Counted from the first letter of the stretch, positions 18,819 through 28,224 are shown. The stretch is 64,000 nt of DNA from an uncultured Pseudomonadota bacterium (GCA_902802115.1 CADCKW010000004.1:49805-113804), one strand, 5' to 3'. A program made the numbers and translations. The notes: generated by a model from the letters alone, not told the origin.

Positions 18819-21047
18819 TTAATGTTCTATGATATCCAATACGGCTTGATTATTTGCGTTTGGATTTACCGGTGTAATTGGTCCAACCGGTGGCACAATT
18901 CCACTGCGTGTGCATGCGCCATAAGACACCGCCACAGAACGATTTTCTATACACACACTGCCAGACATGCGGCATGCGCTACGAACTTCGGTTGTTGTAT
19001 TGCGATTTGGTCTTTGATAGTTTATGACCACATTGTTGCAATCTTCGGCCGTTGTATATAAACCACATGTATCAATCCAGTCTTGGCATGATGTGACACG
19101 TGCAGTTGGGCTGATAGAATCTGCAACACGCAAATTCCATTTCACATAGTAATCTTTCAAAGATTCTATTGTGTATGATTTACCCAAACCAACTGTTGTT
19201 AAACCATCACCCACACGACAAGAAATATTATTGCGTTCAACAAATGCCGTAATCGCAGTTGCCACACCACCGGCACCCAAACCGACAGTTGCACCAACCA
19301 CAGCACCCTTGGCACGATTGGATTCTTGACCATTTAACACTGTCAATCTGTTAAATACTTTATCCAATGTCGCAACCTGTTGTTGTGCGGTTGCACGATT
19401 CATGCAAGATGTATCGCCTGGATTTGTGCAATAAACATCATTCGCATTGGAATAGTTTTTCAACTGTTTAAACGAGCATGCTTCGGTTTCTGTTCTGGTT
19501 GATTTGGTATTGCATGCATTTTTACATCTATTAACCGCCGCAATCACAGCCGCATTAACCCGATAAGTGTCTTTGCCCAACTGAACAGTTCCGCCATCAA
19601 TCAAATTATATGTATTGATGGTATCGCAATTCAGTGCCACAGATGCATTATTCACAGTGGTTGTTTGACCATTTGCCAAAACCTGGGTCACACCAGTCAA
19701 AGCCAACGAACATTGACCTTGGTCTGTCACCAAATATTGTGCATCTTGGCATGAATCAACCTCGGTCTTTAAACGCAGGTATTTACCACGCAAATCAATC
19801 AAGTTTTCACATGCCGTCACATCAAATGCGCTATCCGTAAATAACACATTGCCCGCGACATACATTGCCAAATCTTTTTCCAATTTGTTATTCACAATCT
19901 GCTTGCGCAATTCTGCACGCATATCTGCATTTCCGCAGTCAAAATCACGTGCGCCATGACTAAATACGGTTCCACCCAACACACCACCAACAATCGCGCC
20001 ACCTGGCAAAGCCGTTGCCGCAACAGCTTTTGTTGTATTCATCAAAGAAAAGTCAAACAAATCTTTGTTGCAGGTAAAGCTGGAACCGGCATCTTCCCAA
20101 ACCTCTGCTGGTTTATCGTCACCAAAACCAAACAACCAAGAATTTGTAATCAAAGTATCTTTGTTATATGCCGCAACACGAACCTTGCATACCGCATTGG
20201 TTGCGTCCCAACGCGCATAATGTCCGCGTTCGCCATCAACACCAGTCAAATTACCATTTGCGGTTGTATTAACGGTTGGACCCAAAGGCTGATTTTTACT
20301 ACCACCCTGACCATTATATGCATTGACCGTATTGTTATATTCACTTGTCACATTACCAGATGCAGACACCGCCGTAAATGACGAACCGTATGTATTTTTA
20401 TCCAACAATCCACAGACATTTTCTGCCTGGTTTGGTGTCAAACCTGTTTTACGCAAAACAAAGTTATAATATTCTGGTTGAACAATGCGCGAATTGAAAT
20501 CCAACCAAACATCTGTGGCCGAATCATACACCGGGTGACAATCGACACGCACATTGCGGATACAACTATCCACCTGGGACGCGCATAATCCCATACCATT
20601 GATAATAGAATTACGCAAATCTTCGTTAAACAAATCATTTAATCCATTTGGCAAAACGCCACTTTGCACGCATGACAAAATAGATTGCATACAGTTATCC
20701 ACCGTAAAATCGGAATTGCGCACACCACCATCAGGACAGCCCGACGGGTTTGGGTCCGGATTTGGTTCTGGATTTGGATCCGGATTTGGGTTTGGATTTG
20801 GATTAGGGTTTGGTGTTGTTCCATTTCCAGTTGGCACAGACACACCCGACACAGCATGCGTTCCAATTGTATTTATCGACATTGTTGGCATTGTCGGCAT
20901 ACGCGCAGTTGTTGTTCCCGCACGACCCGATGTCGCATTTGCGCCCGCAACCATTGAACGTGGTGCCGCCGCCATAGATGGCGCAACAAACACCAATGCG
21001 GACAATCCCGCCAAACAAGAGTATAACAATCTAGACGTTTTTTGCAT
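18819..21047 (-). CDS. Secreted Cys-repeat protein with NP/DP linker and two glycine zippers
   Basis: A 742-residue exported protein. The signal peptide (about 1-27, LLYSCLAGLSALVFVAPSMA) is followed by RSMVAGAN, a low-complexity linker and an Asn/Asp-Pro repeat at about 78-102. The Cys-rich body includes CASQVDSCIRNVRVDC (C-x6-C-x6-C). There are two hydrophobic glycine-zipper stretches, ALPGGAIVGGVLGGTVF and GAVVGATVGLGAGGVATAI; the latter is followed by ISCRVGDGLTTVGLG, matching the C-terminal module of the protein at 3736. It is divergent from the gene at 21176. It is probably an envelope or surface protein; no catalytic motif. Confidence 0.78.
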   Translation of the reverse strand: MQKTSRLLYSCLAGLSALVFVAPSMAAAPRSMVAGANATSGRAGTTTARMPTMPTMSINTIGTHAVSGVSVPTGNGTTPNPNPNPNPNPDPNPEPNPDPNPSGCPDGGVRNSDFTVDNCMQSILSCVQSGVLPNGLNDLFNEDLRNSIINGMGLCASQVDSCIRNVRVDCHPVYDSATDVWLDFNSRIVQPEYYNFVLRKTGLTPNQAENVCGLLDKNTYGSSFTAVSASGNVTSEYNNTVNAYNGQGGSKNQPLGPTVNTTANGNLTGVDGERGHYARWDATNAVCKVRVAAYNKDTLITNSWLFGFGDDKPAEVWEDAGSSFTCNKDLFDFSLMNTTKAVAATALPGGAIVGGVLGGTVFSHGARDFDCGNADMRAELRKQIVNNKLEKDLAMYVAGNVLFTDSAFDVTACENLIDLRGKYLRLKTEVDSCQDAQYLVTDQGQCSLALTGVTQVLANGQTTTVNNASVALNCDTINTYNLIDGGTVQLGKDTYRVNAAVIAAVNRCKNACNTKSTRTETEACSFKQLKNYSNANDVYCTNPGDTSCMNRATAQQQVATLDKVFNRLTVLNGQESNRAKGAVVGATVGLGAGGVATAITAFVERNNISCRVGDGLTTVGLGKSYTIESLKDYYVKWNLRVADSISPTARVTSCQDWIDTCGLYTTAEDCNNVVINYQRPNRNTTTEVRSACRMSGSVCIENRSVAVSYGACTRSGIVPPVGPITPVNPNANNQAVLDIIEH

Positions 21048-21141
21048 AAAACATTCTCCCTTTTTTTTAGTATTATATCATAAAACTGAGCTATAAAAAA
21101 ATATTTTTTACATATTTTTATACATTTTTCTGTTTTTATAT

Positions 21142-21169
21142 TTGACAAAATTAAATAATTGTCTATAAT
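21142..21169 (+). promoter_or_regulatory. Strong promoter placing +1 at the ATG
   Basis: TTGACA (21142-21147), a 16-nt spacer and TATAAT (21164-21169). The expected start about 7 nt downstream coincides with the A of the ATG at 21176, so the mRNA is probably leaderless. Confidence 0.7.
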
Positions 21170-21175
21170 TTCGGT

Positions 21176-22144
21176 ATGTCTTGGATTAAAGATTTTTGCA
21201 AAGCGATGAAAACACCGATTATTTGGACAATCGGCTATACATTGACATTATGGGGAATTTTGCTGTTTTTATTCGATTTTGACATATTTACAACGGCCCA
21301 TTGGGTTCGTGTATCACGCGCACGCCTGCATGGATTGGGCGGATTTACATTTTGTGTAATTGTGTTATCTGCGATTCCATTGTATATCGCATCTATGAGT
21401 TTTATATTCAAAAACCAAAAGGCATTATTTTCAATTCCAATGCCCAGTTTTATGACAAAACTATTTTCAAAACCCACCCCCACAGATACAACTGAACCAG
21501 AACCAGATACCACCCCAGACGATACAGACGATGAAATTCCGGAACATTTTCCTGCGGAAATGCGTGGCGCATTTTTACACGCACGCAGTCACCCCAACCG
21601 CATAAACGTTCCAATTTGTAATGTATGCAGCGTCACACCAAACATTTATCCAGGAAATTCCACCACACCTGTCCAACCAGAATTAAGCAATGAAATGCCA
21701 CTGCCCCCGGATTTTGATGACGATTTTGACAGTCCACAACCATTTGAACCATCAATGCCATCAACCGCACCAGTATTCCAAGATATAAATTTTTATGACG
21801 ATGACGATATAAACACAAATGAAAACATAGACCAAAATGTCACAGAACATTTAAATAAAACGAATCGGGAATTTAATATAATTGATAACGATTTAATATT
21901 AACCAATGATATGGTTATCGCCACCCACAACGACCCTGATTTTTGGATTATGGACGAACCAACATGGTTTGCGGCCGGCAAAACACGCACATCACCAATT
22001 GATGAATTATTATCCGCCGCCGAACAACATAACGTCAAACCAGTATTAGTATTATTGAAACAAAACATCATGAATTTTGACAGCAAACGCGCCGAATGGG
22101 AATCCAAAGGAATAACAGTTATAACCGATTTAAACAATTTATAA
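21176..22144 (+). CDS. Two-TM membrane protein with long acidic cytoplasmic region
   Basis: A 322-residue protein of no recognised family. Two membrane helices lie at about 14-34 (IIWTIGYTLTLWGILLFLF) and 57-80 (FTFCVIVLSAIPLYIASMSF). A Pro/Asp/Thr-rich acidic linker follows, then a soluble C-terminal segment (DPDFWIMDEPTWFAAGK, VKPVLVLLKQNIMNF, GITVITDLNNL) that looks like a small alpha/beta domain. No Shine-Dalgarno is present and the promoter suggests leaderless translation. It is divergent from one secreted Cys-rich gene and convergent with another; whether it works with them is unknown. Confidence 0.7.
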   Translation: MSWIKDFCKAMKTPIIWTIGYTLTLWGILLFLFDFDIFTTAHWVRVSRARLHGLGGFTFCVIVLSAIPLYIASMSFIFKNQKALFSIPMPSFMTKLFSKPTPTDTTEPEPDTTPDDTDDEIPEHFPAEMRGAFLHARSHPNRINVPICNVCSVTPNIYPGNSTTPVQPELSNEMPLPPDFDDDFDSPQPFEPSMPSTAPVFQDINFYDDDDINTNENIDQNVTEHLNKTNREFNIIDNDLILTNDMVIATHNDPDFWIMDEPTWFAAGKTRTSPIDELLSAAEQHNVKPVLVLLKQNIMNFDSKRAEWESKGITVITDLNNL

Positions 22145-22148
22145 AAAC

Positions 22149-22170
22149 ACCGCCCAAATGGGCGGTTGTT
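22149..22170. terminator. Bidirectional terminator
   Basis: Hairpin ACCGCCC-AAAT-GGGCGGT (22149-22166) between the convergent genes, with T-rich flanks on both strands. Confidence 0.8.
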
Positions 22171-22172
22171 TT

Positions 22173-24917
22173 CTACATTTTTATTTCTTCGGTTTTTATC
22201 GTTGGCGCACTCATTTTGGTACATATTGTTCCACGATATGTTGTTGAAGACGTTGTTTTACCGCCGCCGCCAATCTTTAATCCTAATACCGATGCATTAC
22301 CACAATCATCTCTACCCCACGTAGAAAGACTGATTCCGCCGCCACCACATGAACTTGACGATGAATCATACACCGCTTTGATACCATCACATAATGTTGT
22401 TGTGGTTGTTAATTTGCATGTGTTGTTTTCCGCAGAATATACAGCATTCATAACAATTTTACCAATCATATTACCGGACGCATCGGTTTGTATAAATTCA
22501 CCCTTGCCAGACCGTTGCTGTGCCAACAATTGATTCATTGTCATACCATCAATAACATGTCGAACCTCGTATCCATCACCATTAACCCCCAGTTTTGATA
22601 CTACCTTTGAAAAACTAATAATTTTATTTACAGACGAACTGTCTTCGGCCATTGCCGCACACAAAGCCGCCCTTTTTTCATCACCTTGTTCTTCCATTGC
22701 CTTGGCAAGCAATTCATCATATTTCTTAGCATAATTTTTGCCGGCTTTATCCAATCCAGAATTTATAATTACCATAATCGACGAGTCTAATAAATTCGGG
22801 AATCGTGCTTCTGTCTTGGATTCACGACCACGAATTTGTTTCATATCGCGTCCATTAACACACATCATAATTTTGGAATCAGATGTCAATAATGCAATCT
22901 TTTGATTGATTTTATTTTGTGTTGATTGCAATGTTGATAAAACGCGTTCTTTAACCGCAGATGTTCCATCTACATTTTTAATATTATCTGAATAGCCAGA
23001 AATATCTAATTCATATTTACCAAACTTCACATTATCTGCGGTACTTTGTGTTTCTTTGACTTTCACATTACCAAAAGTCAATAAACCTTCGATAACAAAA
23101 CTACCATCGTTTGCCTTATAACTGGTCAAACTATCTGCACCAATTGTATTATCATCATCAAATGCCAAACATTCGCCTTCATCGCCACAGATTTCAACCA
23201 TTTTTGCATTAACCAAATTTCTGCAATTATTCAACATAGAATTATCAACATCTAAATAAATACCTTGGACGATATTATCAATTGTTTCCCACGCAGCCGC
23301 TTGACCATTTTCTTGGCAACCAACTAATTTATCCAATGGGCACATTTCACGTATAGCCTCTAAATCCAAACCGATACATTTAGAATAATCGCTACCGCAA
23401 CGGTCATCGGATTGCAAACATTCTTTGACCTCGGTTGTGCAAGAATCCACGCGCATAGATGCCAGGCGCGCATAAACATAATCCAAAACCTTTGGTTCTG
23501 CGGCTTCGCAAGGATCGATTTGCACCTTACACAATGACCGCATTGTTTCCGGACGGGACAAACACATATCATATGAACCATCTGGGTCATTTGGATCAAT
23601 GGTGTCTTTACAAGCCTTTTGGAAACATTCGGAAATATTCGCAATACAATTCATACGAACATTAGATTCAGCAATCAATTCCGCAGATTTTAATTCTGGG
23701 GCGGCTTCACGTAAAAACGCGTCCCAAACTTTATCCTGGACCGCAACACATTGTTTGGTCACAGATTCACACATAGGCTTTTTCGCCAATAATGTATCGT
23801 ATGTCGATGCCGCAATGGTAATCGAAGACACCGCCCCAGAAATAGTATAATTTTTTACTTTTTGTTTTTTACCAACCGCCGTTTGCGCCTTATCTGTTGC
23901 AACGACAGCCGCACATTTTGAAAAATCATCGCCACAACCCGCGGTTGTTTGCATACATTGTTTGAAACGAATTGTGCATTGACCTAAATCATATTTGTTT
24001 GCGTTTTGATGCTGTTCCAATGCCGCCTCACGCAGTGCAGTTTGCGCGGTCTGCAATTTTTTTGCACTTTCATTGCGTTGTTTTTTCAAACTGTTTTCAT
24101 ATGCTGTGCAATCAGATTTAATTTGTTGCGCATACATCATTTTTAACATAGATAAACTTTTTGAACATTCTGGGATTTGATTCACGCACATATCAGCCAC
24201 CGCCGCATGCAACTCATCACCTTTTAAATTTGCAATATCTTCGGCAGAACTAAACATATTATCATCGTCATCAAACGAACTTGAATCATTCCACAAATCC
24301 AAATTCAAACTGCGTGCTTTCTTTTTTTCAACCGCAGATTCTTTATTTGCAATTTTATTTACAATCGCATCAACCGCATCGGCATCGGCCCCCATATTAA
24401 TACGTTCAACACCACTTGTCGCCATGGCATAACTTTGTTCATCTAACTTTTGAATTTCTTCCAATACTTTATCCAAATCTTCATTACGATTACTGCACAA
24501 ACAACGGCCACCATTTGCATTATCCAACATACAGAAAGAATCCATGCAACCATAATATTTTTCTTTGCACTCTTCACTAACAATGGTGTTCGATGTTGCA
24601 CCCGCAATTTTTGTTCCACTGACAATTGCCTTTTGGGTTGTTGCCGCACGCGCAGTCACCCCAGACGATTTTGGTGCAACCGGTGCCTTTTGTTGTGATG
24701 CCACCGCCCCAGATGTTTTTTGTCCCGGCAATGCCGCCGCACGACCACGACTGGTTGTTTGTTTCGCAGATGTCGTCGTTGCATTTTGCGCCTGCGTATT
24801 TGTCGCCACCGGTGTCCGCCCACGTGCCACAGACGCCCCCCCTGCGCGCACCGCACCAAAGGCATCACCGCCAATGATTCCGCAACAAATCACCAATAAC
24901 GCAATTAATTTTTTCAT
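22173..24917 (-). CDS. Very large secreted Cys-repeat protein
   Basis: A 914-residue exported protein with signal peptide (MKKLIALLVICCGIIGGDAFG) and a low-complexity Ala/Thr/Gln region to about 110. It then has a long alpha-helical body with repeated C-x6-C-x6-C-x6-C units: CTIRFKQCMQTTAGCGDDFS (then KC), CTTEVKECLQSDDRCGSDYS (then KC), plus KYYGCMDSFCMLDN and CIANISECFQKAC. The C-terminus has a Ser/Gly-rich Cys loop. The same repeat occurs in the proteins at 15126 and 15987. It is the largest member of this secreted set. It has its own promoter and converges on the 21176 gene. Function unknown; extracytoplasmic disulfide-bonded structure inferred. Confidence 0.8.
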   Translation of the reverse strand: MKKLIALLVICCGIIGGDAFGAVRAGGASVARGRTPVATNTQAQNATTTSAKQTTSRGRAAALPGQKTSGAVASQQKAPVAPKSSGVTARAATTQKAIVSGTKIAGATSNTIVSEECKEKYYGCMDSFCMLDNANGGRCLCSNRNEDLDKVLEEIQKLDEQSYAMATSGVERINMGADADAVDAIVNKIANKESAVEKKKARSLNLDLWNDSSSFDDDDNMFSSAEDIANLKGDELHAAVADMCVNQIPECSKSLSMLKMMYAQQIKSDCTAYENSLKKQRNESAKKLQTAQTALREAALEQHQNANKYDLGQCTIRFKQCMQTTAGCGDDFSKCAAVVATDKAQTAVGKKQKVKNYTISGAVSSITIAASTYDTLLAKKPMCESVTKQCVAVQDKVWDAFLREAAPELKSAELIAESNVRMNCIANISECFQKACKDTIDPNDPDGSYDMCLSRPETMRSLCKVQIDPCEAAEPKVLDYVYARLASMRVDSCTTEVKECLQSDDRCGSDYSKCIGLDLEAIREMCPLDKLVGCQENGQAAAWETIDNIVQGIYLDVDNSMLNNCRNLVNAKMVEICGDEGECLAFDDDNTIGADSLTSYKANDGSFVIEGLLTFGNVKVKETQSTADNVKFGKYELDISGYSDNIKNVDGTSAVKERVLSTLQSTQNKINQKIALLTSDSKIMMCVNGRDMKQIRGRESKTEARFPNLLDSSIMVIINSGLDKAGKNYAKKYDELLAKAMEEQGDEKRAALCAAMAEDSSSVNKIISFSKVVSKLGVNGDGYEVRHVIDGMTMNQLLAQQRSGKGEFIQTDASGNMIGKIVMNAVYSAENNTCKLTTTTTLCDGIKAVYDSSSSSCGGGGISLSTWGRDDCGNASVLGLKIGGGGKTTSSTTYRGTICTKMSAPTIKTEEIKM

Positions 24918-24943
24918 AAAAAACTCCTACAATTATCCTTTAT

Positions 24944-24972
24944 ATTTTATCACAAAAATCACGCATAACCAA
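24944..24972 (-). promoter_or_regulatory. Promoter of the 914-residue secreted protein
   Basis: Minus strand TTGGTT (24972-24967), a 17-nt spacer and TAAAAT (24949-24944), about 30 nt before the start codon. Confidence 0.5.
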
Positions 24973-24981
24973 ATAGTTTAT

Positions 24982-25012
24982 AAAAAAATCCCCACAAAAA
25001 ATGTGGGGATTT
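24982..25012 (-). terminator. Terminator of the rpoA-rplQ unit
   Basis: Stem AAATCCCCACA/TGTGGGGATTT followed on the minus strand by seven T. Confidence 0.85.
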
Positions 25013-25034
25013 ATAAATTTTTGCAAATCAAAAA

Positions 25035-25586
25035 TTATTTGCCGGTTGCACGACGTTTAACCGCAACAGTTTTTTTGGCCGCTGTGGCTTTTGCCTTTGG
25101 AGCATCTTTCACATCTGCAACTTTCTTTTCTGCCTTTGGTGCCTTTGGCGCTTCTGTTGCAACTTCTTCTTTTGCAACCTCTGTTGATGCCGCCGCAGGT
25201 TTTACAGATTTTTTAGCATTAACATCGCGATCAACCAATTCGATAATTGCCATTGGTGCCGCATCACCATAACGGAAACCCGCCTTTAAAACACGAGTAT
25301 AACCGCCAGGACGTTTTGCATAACGTGGGCCCAACACAGTAAATAATTTTTTCACAGTTGCATTTGTTCCATTACCCAATTCTGCGGCAATCAAACGACG
25401 ATTTGCAACCGTATCAACCTTGGCACGTGTAATCAATTTTTCAACGACACTACGCAAATCTTTCGCCTTTGGCAATGTTGTTTTAATTTGTTCACGTTCA
25501 ATTAAATTTTTCGCCAAGCCAATCAACAAAGCTTTGCGAGCATTTGTATCGCGATTAAAAGTGCGACCTGATTTCATATGTCTCAT
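25035..25586 (-). CDS. rplQ: 50S ribosomal protein L17 with extended tail
   Basis: A large-subunit protein around the peptide exit tunnel. It begins [20 protein letters not shown] and contains [11 protein letters not shown] and [20 protein letters not shown], the conserved L17 core. At 183 residues it is about 55 longer than E. coli L17 because of an Ala/Lys/Glu low-complexity tail from about 127; such tails are common in alphaproteobacteria. It is the last gene of the cluster, 235 nt after rpoA; that gap holds the palindromic element at 25721-25823. Confidence 0.97.
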   Translation of the reverse strand: MRHMKSGRTFNRDTNARKALLIGLAKNLIEREQIKTTLPKAKDLRSVVEKLITRAKVDTVANRRLIAAELGNGTNATVKKLFTVLGPRYAKRPGGYTRVLKAGFRYGDAAPMAIIELVDRDVNAKKSVKPAAASTEVAKEEVATEAPKAPKAEKKVADVKDAPKAKATAAKKTVAVKRRATGK

Positions 25587-25720
25587 TGATTACTCCTTTA
25601 TCTGTTTCCGCCCCAGGTTACCCGGGGATTTGTTGAGACGCCATAACCTAGTGTATCACCAGTATTATGGGATTTGTTTTCGGTTTTCTGTATTATTCCA
25701 GAAAATCCGCTCTTTTCAAG

Positions 25721-25823
25721 AAAATAATTTATGTGAGGTTATTTGGAAGTGATTGTTGTTCCGCGGTGTACAAATGCTACATAAGGAACAACAATCACGA
25801 CAAGAACCCACAGAAATTATTTT
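25721..25823. repeat. Near-palindromic covarying element, copy 1
   Basis: The element folds as one long hairpin: outer stem AAAATAATTT/AAATTATTTT, a second stem containing GGTT/AACC, an internal loop GGAAG/CGACAAG, a 13-bp stem TGATTGTTGTTCC/GGAACAACAATCA and a distal TGTA/TACA stem. Loop sequences are shared with the copy at 52013-52114 while stem bases differ in a compensatory way. It overlaps the rpoA stop codon (25822-25824) and lies in the rpoA-rplQ gap. No T-run follows on either strand. It could be a mobile palindromic element or a structured RNA. Confidence 0.75.
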
Positions 25824-26850
25824 ATTTGTATGGGTCTTCGTATTTTTTGGCCAATTCCGCAATATTTTCAGGTGGCCAACCTGGGACTTCCATACCCAAG
25901 CCTAAACCCATTGCTTCCAATTGAGCCTTGATTTCGTTCAAAGATTTACGGCCAAAATTTGGTGTTTTCAACATATCGGCCTCGGTCTTTTGAACCAATT
26001 CACCCAACCAATTGATTTTGTCGTTCTTTAAACAATTGTTTGCACGAACAGACAATTCCAATTCATCAACATGCTTTAACAATTTTGGATCAAATGGCAA
26101 AGCATCTTTGACCTTGTCTTCATCGGCCGGTGCATTTATTTGTGCAGGATCTTCAAAGTTGATAAACACAACCAATTGATCCGTCAAAATGCGTGCCGCA
26201 AATGCGATTGCATCTTCTGGGGAAACTGCACCATTTGTTTTAACCGTCAATTCCAATTTATCATAATCTGTGGATTGACCAACACGTGTTTGCGAAACCG
26301 CAGATGATACATTTAAAATTGGCGAGAATATAGAATCAACAGGAATCACACCCAAAGGCAAATCTGTATCATGTGCATTTGCCGCAACATAACCACGACC
26401 AGATTCCAAAGTAATTTCCATATCAAATGTTGCATCTTTATCCAAAGTGCAAATTTCAACATCTTTGTTCATAACCTCGACACCACCAGATGTTTCAATC
26501 ATACCCGCTGTCACAACGACTGGACCACGCGCCTTGATTGTTGCCTTGTGTTGTCCTTCGGTCAAAGCCTTGAAATACACACCTTTTAAATTCAAGATAA
26601 TATCAGAAATATCTTCACGAACACCAGGCAAACTGCTGAATTCATGTTGCACACCATCAATTTTGATACAAACAGGCGCACAACCCTGCAAAGAAGACAA
26701 CAATACACGACGCAATGCCGTCCCCAGTGTTAAACCAAAACCTTTTTCCAAAGGTTCCGCAACCAAAGTTGCAATATTTGGATTTTTTTCATCGACCTTG
26801 ATATCCAATTTTTTAGGCTTAATCAAAGTCATCCAGTTTTTTTCAATCAT
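25822..26850 (-). CDS. rpoA: RNA polymerase subunit alpha
   Basis: It dimerises to scaffold core RNA polymerase and contacts activators and UP elements through its C-terminal domain. The N-terminal domain shows [18 protein letters not shown] and [14 protein letters not shown]; the C-terminal domain shows [22 protein letters not shown], interrupted here only by my citation, and [14 protein letters not shown]. The 342-residue length is usual for alphaproteobacteria. It is preceded by its own promoter rather than by rpsK, from which it is cut off by two unrelated genes. Its stop codon lies in the 3' arm of the palindromic element. Confidence 0.98.
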   Translation of the reverse strand: MIEKNWMTLIKPKKLDIKVDEKNPNIATLVAEPLEKGFGLTLGTALRRVLLSSLQGCAPVCIKIDGVQHEFSSLPGVREDISDIILNLKGVYFKALTEGQHKATIKARGPVVVTAGMIETSGGVEVMNKDVEICTLDKDATFDMEITLESGRGYVAANAHDTDLPLGVIPVDSIFSPILNVSSAVSQTRVGQSTDYDKLELTVKTNGAVSPEDAIAFAARILTDQLVVFINFEDPAQINAPADEDKVKDALPFDPKLLKHVDELELSVRANNCLKNDKINWLGELVQKTEADMLKTPNFGRKSLNEIKAQLEAMGLGLGMEVPGWPPENIAELAKKYEDPYK

Positions 26851-26931
26851 TTTTTCTCCATTCGGCTTAGTTTATTATTTTCGCCAATCGGCACACATTA
26901 AAAAATCTTATAATTTTTAACGCGCAGGCAG

Positions 26932-26960
26932 ATTTTATACCCCAAAACCACAAAAGTCAA
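26932..26960 (-). promoter_or_regulatory. rpoA promoter, near-identical to the rpsM promoter
   Basis: Minus strand TTGACT (26960-26955) and TAAAAT (26937-26932) with a 17-nt spacer (TATAAA gives 15). The stretch from TTGACTTTTGT through GGTTTTGG to TATAA is almost repeated upstream of rpsM at 29324-29349. Confidence 0.6.
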
Positions 26961-27026
26961 TAAAAACATACTATTGACAAACAATATTTTATTATAAAAT
27001 AATACAATAAAACCAAAGGACAAATT

Positions 27027-27656
27027 ATGATTCCTGGAATAAGTCAAATTATCGGTTTTAAACCTTTTATCAGTATGTGGTTTGACGCAACCGACCAAAT
27101 ATTAACAGAAACAGACGAAAATAAATTATCCAACGACATCCAATTATTTTCAATATTAAGAGAAGTTATGCTGGCACCAGAAAAACCCACTTTTATACGT
27201 AGTTATAAACTAAATGATTTTACCAAAGCAAATATCCAAACTAATTTTCAACAAAGGTCAAACCGAAATTTTGCAAGAATAACTTACACTCATGCAAATC
27301 GACCTTGTAATTATACCCACATACCACGTAAATACAACATCGCACCCAATACCCCTGCACCAATTTCATATATAGGTCTGCGTGACACAAAAATGTTTGA
27401 AATGTCAAATCAAACATCCATTCATGACAACTGTATTTTTCAATATGCTGGTATTTGGGATAAACCTCCACACAAAATATACACTGTCACAAAAAATAAT
27501 TTTTTAACCGAAATAGACGAAGATGCAATATTACATACTGTCGCTGGGCACATTATGAATATGGTTGCCACCAATACCAGAAACAGTATAAATCTAGATA
27601 CATTTCAAAATCTAACGCAAAAAATGCTACAAAAATTACAAGAAAAACAAAAATAA
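27027..27656 (+). CDS. Hypothetical protein inserted in the alpha operon
   Basis: A 209-residue protein of unknown family, encoded opposite to the surrounding ribosomal genes. No signal peptide; the N-terminus is mildly hydrophobic (MIPGISQIIGFKPFISMWF). AAAGGA precedes the ATG at a good distance. The middle has an Arg/Tyr-rich segment (RITYTHANRPCNYTHIPRKY). It is divergent from rpoA and convergent with the secreted protein at 27697, with which it shares a terminator. Codon use looks like that of other lineage-specific genes here (very A-rich). Confidence 0.65.
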   Translation: MIPGISQIIGFKPFISMWFDATDQILTETDENKLSNDIQLFSILREVMLAPEKPTFIRSYKLNDFTKANIQTNFQQRSNRNFARITYTHANRPCNYTHIPRKYNIAPNTPAPISYIGLRDTKMFEMSNQTSIHDNCIFQYAGIWDKPPHKIYTVTKNNFLTEIDEDAILHTVAGHIMNMVATNTRNSINLDTFQNLTQKMLQKLQEKQK

Positions 27657-27671
27657 CATAAAATTAAAATA

Positions 27672-27697
27672 AAAAAACGGCACATGCCGTTTTTTTT
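27672..27697. terminator. Bidirectional terminator
   Basis: Hairpin AAACGGCA-CA-TGCCGTTT with long A and T flanks, between convergent genes. Confidence 0.85.
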
Positions 27698-28191
27698 TAA
27701 TTTCCACTTGATGCGACACCACCAACGATTTGAACCCATTTTTTACCACTGGAATTTTTTATAAAACCACACGCACTGATATTATATCCATTTGATGTGC
27801 CTGTACATGTTCCAGACGCAACCTGGGTTGGTGCATTTAATTTGGCGCCTGTGCCTGTTTCACCGGTACAACTGCTGCCAGAACCACCTGTACATGACGA
27901 TCCACCCATACTTGCCAATGCCGTCGTATTAGCATTTACAACCCCGTTGTCTGTAGTAGCCCTGGTTGTCAAAGTCGCCACATTCGGTGTCACCGCACCA
28001 ACACGTGCCGTCACATAATTTGTGGTTGCAACCTTGATACCATTGGGGTCTTTGACCGCAAATGGATGATTTGTCGCATCATTCGCCGCACCATTAAAAG
28101 CATTATATGTCGTTGTATTCGCAGTAAATGCAACAGCATTTTCAATTGTTGCAACAACCATCAAACCCGCCAAAAACAGTATATTTTTCAT
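27697..28191 (-). CDS. Short secreted protein of the fibre-like YVDAK family
   Basis: A 164-residue exported protein: signal peptide MKNILFLAGLMVVATIENAVA, then a Thr/Ala/Asn-rich body. The segment KVATTNYVTARVG resembles TVIASQAYVDAKVG, the N-terminal signature of the larger proteins at 56569 and 59295. A Gly/Ser/Cys loop (SSCTGGSGSSCTG) and a C-terminal SGKKWVQIVGG follow. GGAGAAG precedes the ATG. Its -35 box TTGCGT is the same as that of those two genes. It sits between rpsK and rpoA, where no gene is normally found. Confidence 0.7.
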   Translation of the reverse strand: MKNILFLAGLMVVATIENAVAFTANTTTYNAFNGAANDATNHPFAVKDPNGIKVATTNYVTARVGAVTPNVATLTTRATTDNGVVNANTTALASMGGSSCTGGSGSSCTGETGTGAKLNAPTQVASGTCTGTSNGYNISACGFIKNSSGKKWVQIVGGVASSGN

Positions 28192-28224
28192 ATCTTCTCC
28201 TGAAAATCTACTTCCTTGATGTAA

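Noticed and set aside
18542-18832. Plus-strand frame of 96 codons
   Set aside because: No Shine-Dalgarno, Pro/Cys-rich chance composition, and it overlaps the terminator hairpin and the 3' end of the minus-strand secreted protein.
20740-20820. Tandem DNA repeat of about 12 nt
   Set aside because: It encodes the Asn/Asp-Pro linker of the secreted protein at 18819; a coding low-complexity repeat, not a separate element.
24565-25272. Long plus-strand frame of 235 codons
   Set aside because: It runs antisense through the 22173-24917 gene and rplQ; its Ala/Pro/Arg composition mirrors the complementary strand of Thr/Ala-rich coding sequence.
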